Assembly: GCA_938011315.1 (NCBI GenBank)
Contig: CALLUG010000020.1
Span: forward strand, 1-38,796
Direction: 5' to 3'
Length of the DNA stretch: 38,796 nucleotides
Source: an uncultured Flavobacteriaceae bacterium
Lineage (GTDB): Bacteria > Bacteroidota > Bacteroidia > Flavobacteriales > Flavobacteriaceae
The notes beneath the pieces were generated by a model. The model was not told where the DNA came from and ran no database searches. It was given only the letters and a program-made list of their open reading frames with translations. Shown here one piece after another: positions 25,040-34,488 of this stretch (position 1 is its first letter; the number at the start of each line of letters is the position of its first letter). Both the position numbers and the translations under genes were made by a program.

Positions 25040-25780
25040 ATGGTCTTAAGAGCAGATAACTTAATGAAGTCTTATAACGGACGAAACGTTGTAAAAGGAA
25101 TTTCTGTTGAAGTAAATCAAGGAGAAATTGTAGGATTACTTGGCCCAAACGGCGCAGGAAAAACAACATCGTTTTATATGATTGTTGGGCTTATAAAACC
25201 TAATGGCGGATCCATATACCTAGACGATACTGAAATTACAAAATACCCAATGTACAAACGTGCACAAAATGGCATTGGGTATCTTGCCCAGGAAGCTTCT
25301 GTATTTAGAAAGCTAAGTATTGAGGATAACATTTTGAGTGTATTGCAAATGACCAAACTGTCTAAAAAGCAACAACGAGATAAAATGGAATCTTTAATCG
25401 ACGAGTTTAGTTTAGGACATATAAGAAAAAACAGAGGCGATTTACTCTCTGGAGGAGAGCGTCGCCGTACAGAAATTGCCCGTGCCTTAGCTACTGATCC
25501 TAGTTTTATTTTGCTAGACGAGCCCTTTGCGGGAGTTGACCCTGTTGCTGTAGAAGATATACAGCGTATTATTGCACAACTTACCAAGAAAAATATTGGT
25601 ATTTTAATTACAGATCATAACGTACAAGAGACCCTTGCCATTACAGACCGAACATACCTAATGTTTGAGGGAAGTATCCTAAAAGCTGGGCAACCCGAAG
25701 AACTTGCCGCAGACCAAATGGTGCGTAAAGTATACTTAGGTCAAAATTTTGAACTTCGTAAAAAGAAATTAGAATTTTAA
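25040..25780 (+). CDS. lptB: LPS export ABC transporter ATP-binding protein LptB
   Basis: A 246-residue cytosolic ATPase driving extraction of LPS from the inner membrane with LptF/LptG. Walker [11 protein letters not shown] around 35-44; Q-loop [13 protein letters not shown] near 82-94; signature [16 protein letters not shown] near 137-152; Walker [14 protein letters not shown] near 157-169; switch His in [10 protein letters not shown] near 193-202. The QEASVFRKL after the Q-loop is specific to LptB. The start ATG at 25040 begins [15 protein letters not shown] and gives a normal length. Confidence 0.95.
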   Translation: MVLRADNLMKSYNGRNVVKGISVEVNQGEIVGLLGPNGAGKTTSFYMIVGLIKPNGGSIYLDDTEITKYPMYKRAQNGIGYLAQEASVFRKLSIEDNILSVLQMTKLSKKQQRDKMESLIDEFSLGHIRKNRGDLLSGGERRRTEIARALATDPSFILLDEPFAGVDPVAVEDIQRIIAQLTKKNIGILITDHNVQETLAITDRTYLMFEGSILKAGQPEELAADQMVRKVYLGQNFELRKKKLEF

Positions 25781-25786
25781 AATCCT

Positions 25787-26611
25787 TTAATTGGCTTGGT
25801 TATCTTTTTGATTACGCTTTTGTTCGGCAATTAATTTTTTTTGATAACGTCCTTGCACAATATCTGTAACAATTAATACCGCCAACACAAAGTAGAACGT
25901 CGTTTTACTCATAGGCACGATATCGTTTCCAAAAATCTTTAAATGTGCTAGATGCCCTCCTTCTGTAACCAACATAATTCCTACAATAAATAAAATAAAA
26001 AGCCCCAACACTTCATACATTCTGTTTTTTGCTAAAAACACAGCAATTCTATCTGCCAGTAAGAGCATTAATAAGCCACTTGCAACAATAGCAATTGCCA
26101 TAACAACAAATGCCGTAGTATCGTTTTCTATACTGCTTGTTAAACCTATGGCAGCCAAAATAGAATCGAACGAAAACACCAAATTCATAATAACAATACT
26201 CATAATAACAGCATTGGGGGATTTAGTTCGTTTGTTGTTGGTTTGATCCATAACCTTATTTAGGTCTGGTATAGCAATCATATGCCAAATTTCTTTTATT
26301 GCGGTATAAATAATAAAAGCACCTCCTATCAAAACAATAATGCTATGCCCATTAAATGCAAACTTAAAAACATCTTTTATTTCGCCTGTTAAAAAAGAAA
26401 AGGGTTCCTGAAAAAAATCGATAATAGACACTAAAACAAATAATAAGACTATACGCAAAACAATAGCAATCAATATCCCTACTTTTCGCACTCTTTTTTG
26501 ATGATCCTGCGGCGCTTTTTTAGACTCCAAAGAGATATACAAAAGATTGTCAAAGCCAAGAACTGCTTGTAACATTACCAGCATAAGTAGTGTGAAAATA
26601 ATTTCTGTCAT
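25787..26611 (-). CDS. TerC-family integral membrane protein
   Basis: A 274-residue polytopic membrane protein of the TerC/Alx family, associated with tellurite resistance, manganese export or metal loading of exported proteins. It shows about seven hydrophobic segments with acidic residues inside them: LGFDNLLYISLESK near 18-31 and LVFSFDSILAAIGLTSSI near 144-161, the two paired Asp-containing repeats of the family. It begins 6 bases after the pssA stop on the same strand and converges with lptB (6-base gap). The substrate is not deducible. Confidence 0.9.
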   Translation of the reverse strand: MTEIIFTLLMLVMLQAVLGFDNLLYISLESKKAPQDHQKRVRKVGILIAIVLRIVLLFVLVSIIDFFQEPFSFLTGEIKDVFKFAFNGHSIIVLIGGAFIIYTAIKEIWHMIAIPDLNKVMDQTNNKRTKSPNAVIMSIVIMNLVFSFDSILAAIGLTSSIENDTTAFVVMAIAIVASGLLMLLLADRIAVFLAKNRMYEVLGLFILFIVGIMLVTEGGHLAHLKIFGNDIVPMSKTTFYFVLAVLIVTDIVQGRYQKKLIAEQKRNQKDNQAN

Positions 26612-26617
26612 AATTGT

Positions 26618-27343
26618 TTACTTTAATAATGAAATAAATATATATAATAGTATAATTAAGGGTATGGCTATAAACTTAAAAATAATAAGTAATAGTAACG
26701 ATAAAAACATAAGGCTATAGCGTTTTTTATTATCCTTAAAAGTCCAGTTCTTAAACTTTAAAGCCAATAGACTAACGTTTGCGTTTAACAAAAAAGCACT
26801 TAATATGGTAATCCCTATTAGTACCCATTTATTAGTTAGCATCGTATTGACGATGCCGCTGCCTTGAAATTCAATAATTAATGGTAAAGATAAAATTAAA
26901 AGCGCATTTGCTGGTGTAGGCAGACCTATAAAAGAATTATTTTGTTGGTCATCTATATTAAATTTCGCCAATCTATACGCAGAGGCTAAGGTAATTAGTA
27001 AACCTATATAGGGTAAAACATTTGTTGTTTTTGTGCTTACAGTCCATTGTTTCGTTTCTTGCACTATATCAAAATTATAATGTGACTGACTTAATAAATA
27101 AAACATAACCAACCCTGGGACTAAACCGCTAGTAATCATATCTGCCAAAGAGTCTAGCTGTAGTCCTAGTTCACTCTGCACTTTGAGTTTTCGGGCGAGT
27201 AAGCCATCAAAGAAATCAAAAAATATGCCTAAAAACACAAATAATGCTGTTAGCTTCATATTAGCATTTACGGCAAATAATACTGCTATACTTCCGCAAA
27301 GTAAATTTAATAGACTAACAAAATTAGGAATATGTTTAATCAA
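26618..27343 (-). CDS. pssA: CDP-diacylglycerol-serine O-phosphatidyltransferase (PssA type)
   Basis: A 241-residue inner-membrane enzyme that joins CDP-diacylglycerol and serine to make phosphatidylserine, precursor of phosphatidylethanolamine. The CDP-alcohol phosphotransferase motif is complete: DFFDGLLAR then eight residues, G, and LDSLADMITSG (about 39-69). About seven hydrophobic segments follow. The serine-specific assignment rests on the IPNFVSLLNLLCGSIAVLFA opening and the overall type II PssA look. Cotranscribed with terC. Confidence 0.9.
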   Translation of the reverse strand: MIKHIPNFVSLLNLLCGSIAVLFAVNANMKLTALFVFLGIFFDFFDGLLARKLKVQSELGLQLDSLADMITSGLVPGLVMFYLLSQSHYNFDIVQETKQWTVSTKTTNVLPYIGLLITLASAYRLAKFNIDDQQNNSFIGLPTPANALLILSLPLIIEFQGSGIVNTMLTNKWVLIGITILSAFLLNANVSLLALKFKNWTFKDNKKRYSLMFLSLLLLIIFKFIAIPLIILLYIFISLLK

Positions 27344-27360
27344 TGTCTTAAAATATTAAT

Positions 27361-27387
27361 TTTGGTAAAAATAATAAACTATTTTTG
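27361..27387 (+). promoter_or_regulatory. Promoter of the PorV2-type gene (-33 TTTG, -7 TATTTTTG)
   Basis: TTTG at 27361-27364 and TATTTTTG at 27380-27387 are separated by 15 bases, somewhat short. Transcription would begin near 27394, leaving a leader of about 85 bases before the TTG start at 27479. Confidence 0.45.
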
Positions 27388-27478
27388 CCTACAACATAAT
27401 TTAAAGTGCAATCACTCTAAAATTTTAGATCCACATAATACTAACCCTAATTTAAGGACTTTTATTGATAAATTACTT

Positions 27479-28549
27479 TTGAAGAAACTTACATTTTTTT
27501 TACTGCTGTTTAATATCATTTTGGGCTTTGCACAATCAAGAAATTATTCAAACGAATTTTTAAACATAGGTGTGGATGCTGCTGCATTAGGACAAAGTAA
27601 TGCTGTGGTTGCAAGAACTGGCGATGTTAATTCTGGATATTGGAATCCAGCGGGTTTAATAGAACTAAAGGATAAACAAATTGCTTTATTACACTCCAAT
27701 TATTTTGCCAATATTGCAAACTATAATTATGCTGCTTTTGCAAAGCCTTTAGACGATAAAAGTGCCATTGCTATCTCTATAATTAGATTTGCTGTAGACG
27801 ACATTTTAGACACTACGCAGCTTATAGACAATCAAGGTAATATTAATTTCGACAGAATAAGCTTATTCTCTGCCGCCGATTGGGCTTTAACATTTTCTTA
27901 TGCAAGGCATGCATCATTATTAGGAGGGTTTAATTATGGCATTAATGCTAAAGTTATTCGGCGTATTATAGGCGATTTTGCGTCCTCTTGGGGCTTTGGA
28001 TTTGATGCTGGTGTGCAGTTTAATTTAGGAAACAACTGGACATTTGGAGCCAATGTAAGAGATATTACAACTTCATTTAATGCTTGGACTTTTGACGACG
28101 ATCGCCTAGCAGATATACAAAATGCTGTTGAAGGGCAAAATCAAGACATTCCAGAGGCTAACGAAATTACAATTCCTCGCATACAAATAGGTGTTGCCAA
28201 GTCACTTCAATTTAACAACGATTACACTTTGGAAGGTGAGTTAGATTTAAATATAAGATTTGAACAAAATAACGACATTATATCAAGCACAATTGCGAGC
28301 ATAAACCCCGCTATTGGTTTTGAATTTGGCTACGTAAATTTAGTGTTTTTAAGAGCTGGATTAGGGAATTTTCAAAACGAAATAGATATTAGTAATAATG
28401 AGCGCTTAAGCTTTCAACCCAATTTTGGCGTGGGATTTAAGTATCGTGGTATTTATGTAGATTATGCGTTTACAGATATTGGAGACCAAAGTGCTGCGCT
28501 GTACTCTAATGTATTCTCTGTTAAATTAGATTTTAGTATTTTTAGGTAA
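27479..28549 (+). CDS. PorV/PorQ-family outer-membrane beta-barrel protein (PorV2-like)
   Basis: A 356-residue secreted protein. The frame is open further upstream, but the TTG at 27479 opens a textbook signal peptide (MKKLTFFLLLFNIILGFAQ) and I take it as the start. The mature part starts SRNYSNEFLNIGVDAAALGQ and contains ARTGDVNSGYWNPAGL, typical of FadL-like PorV/PorQ proteins of Bacteroidetes. These relate to the type IX secretion system; PorV itself is the shuttle partner. Whether this paralogue serves secretion is not shown here. The DUF4105 gene follows 9 bases later. Confidence 0.8.
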   Translation: MKKLTFFLLLFNIILGFAQSRNYSNEFLNIGVDAAALGQSNAVVARTGDVNSGYWNPAGLIELKDKQIALLHSNYFANIANYNYAAFAKPLDDKSAIAISIIRFAVDDILDTTQLIDNQGNINFDRISLFSAADWALTFSYARHASLLGGFNYGINAKVIRRIIGDFASSWGFGFDAGVQFNLGNNWTFGANVRDITTSFNAWTFDDDRLADIQNAVEGQNQDIPEANEITIPRIQIGVAKSLQFNNDYTLEGELDLNIRFEQNNDIISSTIASINPAIGFEFGYVNLVFLRAGLGNFQNEIDISNNERLSFQPNFGVGFKYRGIYVDYAFTDIGDQSAALYSNVFSVKLDFSIFR

Positions 28550-28558
28550 AATTACAAT

Positions 28559-29731
28559 ATGCACAAACTTTTAGTTCTAGCTTTTTTAAGTTTCCCACTT
28601 TTTACAAAAGGTCAAAACACAACACTGTCGGATCAAGCAGAGATTAGTATTATTACTATAGGCCCTGGCAACGAGTTTATAGACTCCTTTGGGCACAGTG
28701 GTTTTAGGGTTAAAGATCATAGTATTGATGTGGTGTTTGATTATGGTCGTTTTGATTTTAATGCGCCCAATTTTATTTTAAAATTTGCTAGAGGAAAACT
28801 TAACTACAAACTAGGACTAGATTATTTTAGTGATTTCTACAATCATTATCAAAAACAAAATAGAACTATTAAAGAACAAGTTTTAAATCTTTCATTATTA
28901 CAAAAACAAAAATTATTCAATTTTTTAGTAACTAATGAAAAGCCAGAAAATCGCTACTACCTCTACGATTTTTTTTATGACAATTGTGCCTCTATTATAA
29001 GAGATGTGCTTAGTCAAGAAATTGACGGCACTATAAATTTCACAAAGCCTCCAAACTTTAAACCACAAACATTTAGAACGCTTATAAGAAGTCACCTTAA
29101 TCAAAACTCTTGGGGAAGCCTTGGTATTGATGTTGCCTTAGGCTCTGTAATTGATAAATTTCCTGAAACGAAAGATTATATGTTTTTACCAAGCTATATT
29201 CACGAGTTTTTTGAGCATGCAAACTACTCAGATTCCAAAGAGCTAGTTGTAAAAAAAAATGAGATTTTATACCAGTCTATACCTTACAAAAAAAAGACTA
29301 ATATACTTACCAGTCCACTTGTTATTTTTGGAGTATTAGGTTTTGTGGTATTATGGATAACCTATAACGATTACGTGTGCAAAAAACGAAACAGATTACT
29401 AGATATTATACTATTTTGTAGTACAGGGCTTATAGGGCTTTTTATTTTACTATTGTGGTTTGCTACAGACCATACTGCAACAGCTTATAATTATAATATA
29501 CTATGGGCATTTGCTATAAATATTGTGATGTTAAAACAAGTATGGAGACCTCAACCTAGACCATGGTTTGTAAAATACATTAAGTTTTTAGTAATAGCAC
29601 TTAGCCTCTTAATATTGCACTGGTGCATTGGTGTGCAACAATTTGCAATAGGCTTATTACCATTACTAATAGTCATATTTTTGAGGTATCTGTTTCTTAT
29701 ACATTATTACAATTACACAAGTGCTTCTTAG
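28559..29731 (+). CDS. DUF4105 domain membrane protein
   Basis: A 390-residue protein with a signal peptide (about 1-18, MHKLLVLAFLSFPLFTKGQ). A periplasmic DUF4105 domain follows (about 25-225; GPGNEFIDSFGHSGFRV; YDFFYDNCASIIRDVL with a conserved-looking Asn-Cys-Ala). Three to four membrane segments make up the C-terminal third (about 250-385). The N-terminal DUF4105 part has the His (GHSG) and Cys (DNCA) arrangement of an NlpC/P60-like cysteine-peptidase fold, so an enzyme is possible, but none is established. It is cotranscribed with the PorV2-type gene, a pairing I have seen in this family. Confidence 0.82.
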   Translation: MHKLLVLAFLSFPLFTKGQNTTLSDQAEISIITIGPGNEFIDSFGHSGFRVKDHSIDVVFDYGRFDFNAPNFILKFARGKLNYKLGLDYFSDFYNHYQKQNRTIKEQVLNLSLLQKQKLFNFLVTNEKPENRYYLYDFFYDNCASIIRDVLSQEIDGTINFTKPPNFKPQTFRTLIRSHLNQNSWGSLGIDVALGSVIDKFPETKDYMFLPSYIHEFFEHANYSDSKELVVKKNEILYQSIPYKKKTNILTSPLVIFGVLGFVVLWITYNDYVCKKRNRLLDIILFCSTGLIGLFILLLWFATDHTATAYNYNILWAFAINIVMLKQVWRPQPRPWFVKYIKFLVIALSLLILHWCIGVQQFAIGLLPLLIVIFLRYLFLIHYYNYTSAS

Positions 29732-29735
29732 AAGT

Positions 29736-31130
29736 TTATCGACCTCTGTAAAACACTATCGTACTAATGGTTTTTATAATAATATTTAAGTCTAAGAAAA
29801 AATTTCTATGTTTTATATAATACAAATCATATTGCAATTTTTTTAAGCTATCTTCTACAGAAGCTCCATACTCTGTATTTACTTGAGCCCATCCAGAAAG
29901 TCCCGGTTTAATAGTATGCCTTGTTTCGTAAAAAGGAATTCTTTGCGATAATTCTTTTACAAAAAATGCACGCTCTGGACGAGGGCCTATTATACTCATA
30001 TCTCCTTTTAATACATTTATAAATTGTGGAATCTCGTCTAACCTAGATTTTCTTAAAAATCGACCAAAATTAGTCACTCTAGCATCGTTTTCTTCTGCCC
30101 ACTTAGCACCATTAGTTTCTGCATTTTCAATCATTGTTCTGTACTTAATAATTGTAAACAGCTTGCCATCCTTGCCTACACGGTCTTGAACATAAAAAAG
30201 ATTTCCCCTATTAGCCAACAAGTTACCTACTATAATTAAAGGAAAGATAATACCCCCAAACAACAACCCTATTAATGCAACTGTAATATCCATTAAACGA
30301 TAATAACGTACATATAGTTTGTTTTTATTACTGTTGCTAAATGGGAAATAGCTATAAAAATCTTTATCCATAAACTGTACTGGGATGCGTTTTGCTATTT
30401 CTTCAAACACTTGCGTGTATTCTTTAATAACAAATCCTTTACCCAGTAATTTTGTGAGTTTGGAGTACAAATCTACTGTAATACTATTGGCGTCCTGAAT
30501 AGCAATAATAATTTCACTAACGCTCTCTGTTTTTACAGCCTCTATTAGGTTTTTTATATTATAGGTTTTAATTTCATTAAGCACCACTGGGTTAGCATCT
30601 TGACTTTCGCCACTTTTTACAAAGCCAACAATTCTATAATTAGGGTCTGATGCTTTTAATGCTTCAATTATGCTTTTGATATTCTCAGGCTCCCCAATAA
30701 TAATAGCCTTTTTATAAAACCGAGGTGATTCTATAAAAACAATATACAGCAATCGACACAAAAAAATAGAGCTAACTATTGTTAGATAAAGATATAGCAC
30801 CTCTATTTTTTTCGTTGGAAATATTGAAATTACTGGAGTTAAAAAATAACACAATATAGCAACAAAGACCGTTAGGATTATGGCTTTAAAAACACTCTCA
30901 AGATGGCGTAATTTTTGAATATTATACAGTTCAAAAACAAGTCCAAATGAAATAAGATATATAATTAACATTACAACCCATGACCAATTGTTCGATAATA
31001 CCGAAAAACAACTAAATGGAAGTGTATAACATACGAGTTTTAGTCCTCCTAATACAAACAGAACATCGAAAATACATAAGAGTATTTTTCGTTCAAAAAC
31101 GTCAAAATGAATTCTTTTTTTTAAAAACAT
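29736..31130 (-). CDS. Exopolysaccharide polyprenyl glycosylphosphotransferase (WcaJ/WbaP-like)
   Basis: A 464-residue initiating sugar transferase that loads the first hexose-1-phosphate onto undecaprenyl phosphate. Four N-terminal membrane helices (about 15-125), a CoA_binding_3 Rossmann domain (about 135-245, AIIIGEPENIKSIIEAL), a membrane re-entrant helix near 275-300, then the bacterial sugar transferase domain (GNLFYVQDRVGKDGKLFTII; KYRTMIENAE; KSRLDEIPQFINVLKGDMS; IGPRPERAFFV; KPGLSGWAQV). It lies alone, convergent with DUF4105 (4-base gap), so it may initiate a polysaccharide made elsewhere in the genome. Confidence 0.93.
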   Translation of the reverse strand: MFLKKRIHFDVFERKILLCIFDVLFVLGGLKLVCYTLPFSCFSVLSNNWSWVVMLIIYLISFGLVFELYNIQKLRHLESVFKAIILTVFVAILCYFLTPVISIFPTKKIEVLYLYLTIVSSIFLCRLLYIVFIESPRFYKKAIIIGEPENIKSIIEALKASDPNYRIVGFVKSGESQDANPVVLNEIKTYNIKNLIEAVKTESVSEIIIAIQDANSITVDLYSKLTKLLGKGFVIKEYTQVFEEIAKRIPVQFMDKDFYSYFPFSNSNKNKLYVRYYRLMDITVALIGLLFGGIIFPLIIVGNLLANRGNLFYVQDRVGKDGKLFTIIKYRTMIENAETNGAKWAEENDARVTNFGRFLRKSRLDEIPQFINVLKGDMSIIGPRPERAFFVKELSQRIPFYETRHTIKPGLSGWAQVNTEYGASVEDSLKKLQYDLYYIKHRNFFLDLNIIIKTISTIVFYRGR

Positions 31131-31349
31131 TAATTAGGAATAAACATACAATTATTTACGTGAATTTTAAGTTTGTAATGGTTTGTTTCTAAAATAATTT
31201 TTTAAGTATTATTTTTATTACTGATTACACTATAAAAGTCGTGTTTTAACTTTAAAATTACATTTCTTTTTTAACCAATTAGTGCGTTTTATGTTTAAAC
31301 AAAACATGAAAAATTAAACTGTGTTTCAAATAAAATAGTTGTTATTGAT

Positions 31350-31357
31350 TATTTTTG
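31350..31357 (+). promoter_or_regulatory. Putative -7 element of the ykgJ-like gene
   Basis: TATTTTTG matches TAnnTTTG, predicting transcription near 31364, 37 bases before the ATG at 31401. No standard -33 element is clear. The rest of the 31131-31400 intergenic region holds nothing else I can name. Confidence 0.4.
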
Positions 31358-31400
31358 CATAGACTATTAGCTAACACAAAATCAGAGTATTTTTTACAGT

Positions 31401-31895
31401 ATGAAACCCCTTATAGATAACTTACCAAAATTAGCCAAACAGTCTCACAAACAAAACAAAGCATTTTTCACAAAATTAAAAAAGAAGCCGCCTAAACAAC
31501 TTGACTACTTAATGCAAGACCTACACGACGCAGAGTTTAAAAACACCAATTGTTTGGACTGTGCTAATTGTTGTAAAACAACAGGTCCGCTGTTTACAGA
31601 CAAAGATATTACTCGCATCTCAAAACACTTAAATCTAAAACCGCAACAGTTTATTAGCACTTATTTGCGTATCGATGAAGATAACGATTATGTATTGCAA
31701 AGTGTACCTTGTACTTTTTTAGGATCAGATCATCATTGTGTTATATACGAGGTACGCCCAAAAGCTTGTCGTGAATTTCCTCATACAAACCGAAAAAAAT
31801 TTGAACAAATTACAACGCTTACCCTAAACAATGTAGCGATTTGCCCTGCGGCATACAATATTGTAGAAGCAATGAAAAAACGTATTAAGGTATAA
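31401..31895 (+). CDS. YkgJ-family cysteine cluster protein
   Basis: A 164-residue soluble protein of the YkgJ/UPF0153 family, defined by clustered cysteines thought to bind zinc or an iron-sulfur cluster. Cysteines seen: NCLDCANCCKTTGPLF around 51-66, VPCTFLG near 101-107, HCVIYEVRPKACREFPH near 111-127 and ICPAAYN near 148-154. All blocks of the family are present; the function is unknown. It converges with the NamZ-like gene, with 4 bases between the stop codons. Confidence 0.87.
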   Translation: MKPLIDNLPKLAKQSHKQNKAFFTKLKKKPPKQLDYLMQDLHDAEFKNTNCLDCANCCKTTGPLFTDKDITRISKHLNLKPQQFISTYLRIDEDNDYVLQSVPCTFLGSDHHCVIYEVRPKACREFPHTNRKKFEQITTLTLNNVAICPAAYNIVEAMKKRIKV

Positions 31896-31899
31896 AACA

Positions 31900-33135
31900 C
31901 TAATCGTAGATTAAATATTGAGCTCTAATTTGTTTAAAAGCCTCTAAGTCCTCTTGCCAAGTAGCCTTTATTTCGGCTTCAGTTAAGTTGTTTTCAATTT
32001 GTTCTTGTAATTTTGTTGTACCAGCTAGTTTTGTGAAAAATCCATTTTTTATAAAAAAATCATTCTTATTAGCTGTCCCTTGGTAAGCTTCAATAAGATA
32101 TTTCAGATTAATTTTGTTTAATGGTTTTTCATTACTTAAATCTACTCCAACACACTGTTTTCCTTGATGTTTTGGATACTTAGCTCCTGTATTAGGTTTT
32201 GGTACAAAGGTATAATTAAACTTTGTGCGATTTAAGAAAGGGGCACCATAAACCTGAAATTGCTTATCTGTTCCGCGACCTACGCTAATAGTAGTCCCTT
32301 CAAAAAAGCACAAACTAGGATAAAGATGTATAGCTGTATCATTGGGCAAATTGGGCGATGGTTTTATGGGAATGGGATAAGCCCTAGTGTGGTTGTAATG
32401 CTTAACAGGAATTACAGTAAGCTGCGTTGTTGCATTGTTATTAAGCCAACCTTCGCCTTGTATCATTTTTGCATACTCACCTATAGTCATTCCATGTACC
32501 ACAGGAACTGGATGCATACCAACAAAACTTTTGTGCTTAGGCTCTAGGGTGGGACCATCAATATAATGTCCATTAGGGTTTGGTCGATCTAAGATAATTA
32601 TAGGGATATTGGCTTCAGCACAAGCTTCCATCACAAAATGTAATGATGATATATAGGTATAAAACCGAGCACCTACATCCTGAATATCAAAAAGCATAAC
32701 GTCTATCGTTTTAAGATGTGTTGCAGATGGTTTTTTATTGCTTCCGTAAAGCGAAATAATAGGCACTCCTGTTTTGGTATCTATTCCATCTTTTACAAAC
32801 TCTCCCGCATCGGCACTTCCTCTAAAACCATGTTCTGGTGCAAATACCTTGGTTATAGTAACGCCTAAGCGTCGTAACGAATCCACCAAATGTGTATATG
32901 TACTATCTTGTGTTTTGTAAATAACCGATGTTTGGTTGGCAACAATACCAACACGCTTATTAGTAAGTTGCCCTAAATACATATCGGTACGGCTGGCCCC
33001 CACCTCTATGGCTTTAGTCATTTTAGACTTAGTAGAGCTATTGTGTTTTAAAGCACTTAATTTAGATTTGTTTCCGCAAGACATCAGTACAAAAACAAAT
33101 AATAAAACTGTATTTTTGAAAAACTTTAAAATCAT
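31900..33135 (-). CDS. DUF1343 lipoprotein, NamZ-like exo-beta-N-acetylmuramidase
   Basis: A 411-residue lipoprotein: hydrophobic signal MILKFFKNTVLLFVFVL with lipobox LMSC, Cys20 being the lipidated residue. The DUF1343 domain covers about 40-411 (VGIVANQTSVIYK; FAPEHGFRGSADAGE; DIQDVGARFYTYISSLH; DRPNPNGHYIDGP; ISVGRGTDKQFQVYGAPF). The family founder NamZ removes terminal MurNAc from peptidoglycan fragments, so wall recycling at the periplasmic face is likely. Only 9 bases separate its start from the divergent FtsX-like gene. Confidence 0.88.
   Translation of the reverse strand: MILKFFKNTVLLFVFVLMSCGNKSKLSALKHNSSTKSKMTKAIEVGASRTDMYLGQLTNKRVGIVANQTSVIYKTQDSTYTHLVDSLRRLGVTITKVFAPEHGFRGSADAGEFVKDGIDTKTGVPIISLYGSNKKPSATHLKTIDVMLFDIQDVGARFYTYISSLHFVMEACAEANIPIIILDRPNPNGHYIDGPTLEPKHKSFVGMHPVPVVHGMTIGEYAKMIQGEGWLNNNATTQLTVIPVKHYNHTRAYPIPIKPSPNLPNDTAIHLYPSLCFFEGTTISVGRGTDKQFQVYGAPFLNRTKFNYTFVPKPNTGAKYPKHQGKQCVGVDLSNEKPLNKINLKYLIEAYQGTANKNDFFIKNGFFTKLAGTTKLQEQIENNLTEAEIKATWQEDLEAFKQIRAQYLIYD
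33111..33118 (+). promoter_or_regulatory. Putative -7 element of the FtsX-like permease gene, inside the NamZ-like gene
   Basis: TATTTTTG matches TAnnTTTG and predicts transcription near 33125, about 20 bases before the TTG start at 33145. It overlaps the signal-peptide codons of the divergent NamZ-like gene, as it must, because the intergenic gap is only 9 bases. Confidence 0.4.
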
Positions 33136-33144
33136 CTATTAATT

Positions 33145-34380
33145 TTGAATTTTGAGTATTTTATAGCAAAACGCCTTACAGGCAGTAAAGCGCATAAAAA
33201 TAGTATATCGGCACCAATAATAAAAATTGGTATCGCAGCAATTACTATTGGCATTATTGTAATGTTAATTACAATTTCTACTGGAATAGGTTTACAACGC
33301 AAAATAAGCGAAAAAGCAGCTGCGTTTAATGGGCATGTGACACTGTCTAATTTTGACAGCAACACCTCCGATGAATCTCAACTTCCTATTTCAAAACACC
33401 AAGCATTTTCAGAAGATTTCAAAGCTATAAAAGGAATTAGGTACATGCAAGGCGTAGCGTCTAAATTGGGGATTACACGTACAGATTTACCCCCAGAGGG
33501 ACTCATATTTAAGGGCGTTGGTCCAGATTACAACTGGTCTGTATTTAAAGAATACTTAGTAGAAGGTAAGGTTCCTATAGCTTCGGAAACAATAAGTAAC
33601 GACGTTATTTTATCAAGCGAAACAGCAAACCGATTACAACTAAAGTTAAACGATCGTTTTGAAATGGTTTTTCTACGTGCCGATACCAAAAGATTACCCG
33701 CGCAAGTAAAATTTACAATCGTAGGCATTTTTAATTCAGGATTTAAGCAGTTAGACCAAAGTTTTTTATTGGGCGATATACGACATATACAAAGGATTAA
33801 TAAATGGCAACCTGATGAGATTGGAAATTTCGAGATTTTTTTGGACCAACATAATAACCTAAATGAAAAAGGTAATGAAATTTATAACAATACCCCATCG
33901 CAATTAAAAACAGAAACCGTAGCAGAACGTTACGCTGCTATTTTTCAATGGATAACATTTTTTGATTATAATATTTATGGCATCATATGGATTATGATTA
34001 TTGTTGCAGGAATTAACATGATAACGGCACTTCTAGTACTCATCCTAGAGCGCACACAAATGATTGGTGTGCTAAAAGCTTTAGGGGCCAACAATTGGAG
34101 CATTCGTAAGTTGTTTCTATACAACGCATCTTACTTAGTTGCAAAAGGATTATTGTGGGGAAACATCCTTGGTATAGGTCTATTGCTTATACAGAAGTAC
34201 GCTAAACTGTTTCCTTTAAATCCAGATATGTATTATGTTACCGAAGTACCAGTATATCTTAGTTTAGATTATATCTTATTGCTTAATCTTGGATCCTTTA
34301 TTATGTGTTTTTTAATGCTTCTAATTCCCTCATATATTATTACAAAAATTTCTCCAATAAGAGCTATTCGTTTTCAGTAA
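33145..34380 (+). CDS. ABC transporter permease, FtsX/LolCE-like
   Basis: A 411-residue inner-membrane permease with an N-terminal membrane helix (about 24-48), a periplasmic MacB-type domain (about 50-270) and three C-terminal helices of the FtsX domain (about 275-300, 325-350, 375-400; ILERTQMIGVLKALGANNWSIRK). It ends with the typical SPIRAIRFQ. This is the LolC/LolE arrangement for lipoprotein release, but the ATPase partner is not adjacent, so the substrate is uncertain. The start is TTG at 33145 (MNFEYFIAKRL), which gives the conserved N-terminus; there is no in-frame ATG before the first membrane helix. Confidence 0.87.
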   Translation: MNFEYFIAKRLTGSKAHKNSISAPIIKIGIAAITIGIIVMLITISTGIGLQRKISEKAAAFNGHVTLSNFDSNTSDESQLPISKHQAFSEDFKAIKGIRYMQGVASKLGITRTDLPPEGLIFKGVGPDYNWSVFKEYLVEGKVPIASETISNDVILSSETANRLQLKLNDRFEMVFLRADTKRLPAQVKFTIVGIFNSGFKQLDQSFLLGDIRHIQRINKWQPDEIGNFEIFLDQHNNLNEKGNEIYNNTPSQLKTETVAERYAAIFQWITFFDYNIYGIIWIMIIVAGINMITALLVLILERTQMIGVLKALGANNWSIRKLFLYNASYLVAKGLLWGNILGIGLLLIQKYAKLFPLNPDMYYVTEVPVYLSLDYILLLNLGSFIMCFLMLLIPSYIITKISPIRAIRFQ

Positions 34381-34488
34381 TACTAAATAAAAGGCATTGA
34401 ATTTACACTGTGTTAATTTTAATAAAAACACCTATTTTAAAGCGTAAGCTCTAACATTTATCTTAAATTTACCATTCAAATTACAACT

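Noticed and set aside
27332-27478. Upstream in-frame extension of the PorV2-type gene
   Set aside because: It overlaps the pssA start on the other strand, includes the putative promoter, and would bury the signal peptide in the protein interior.
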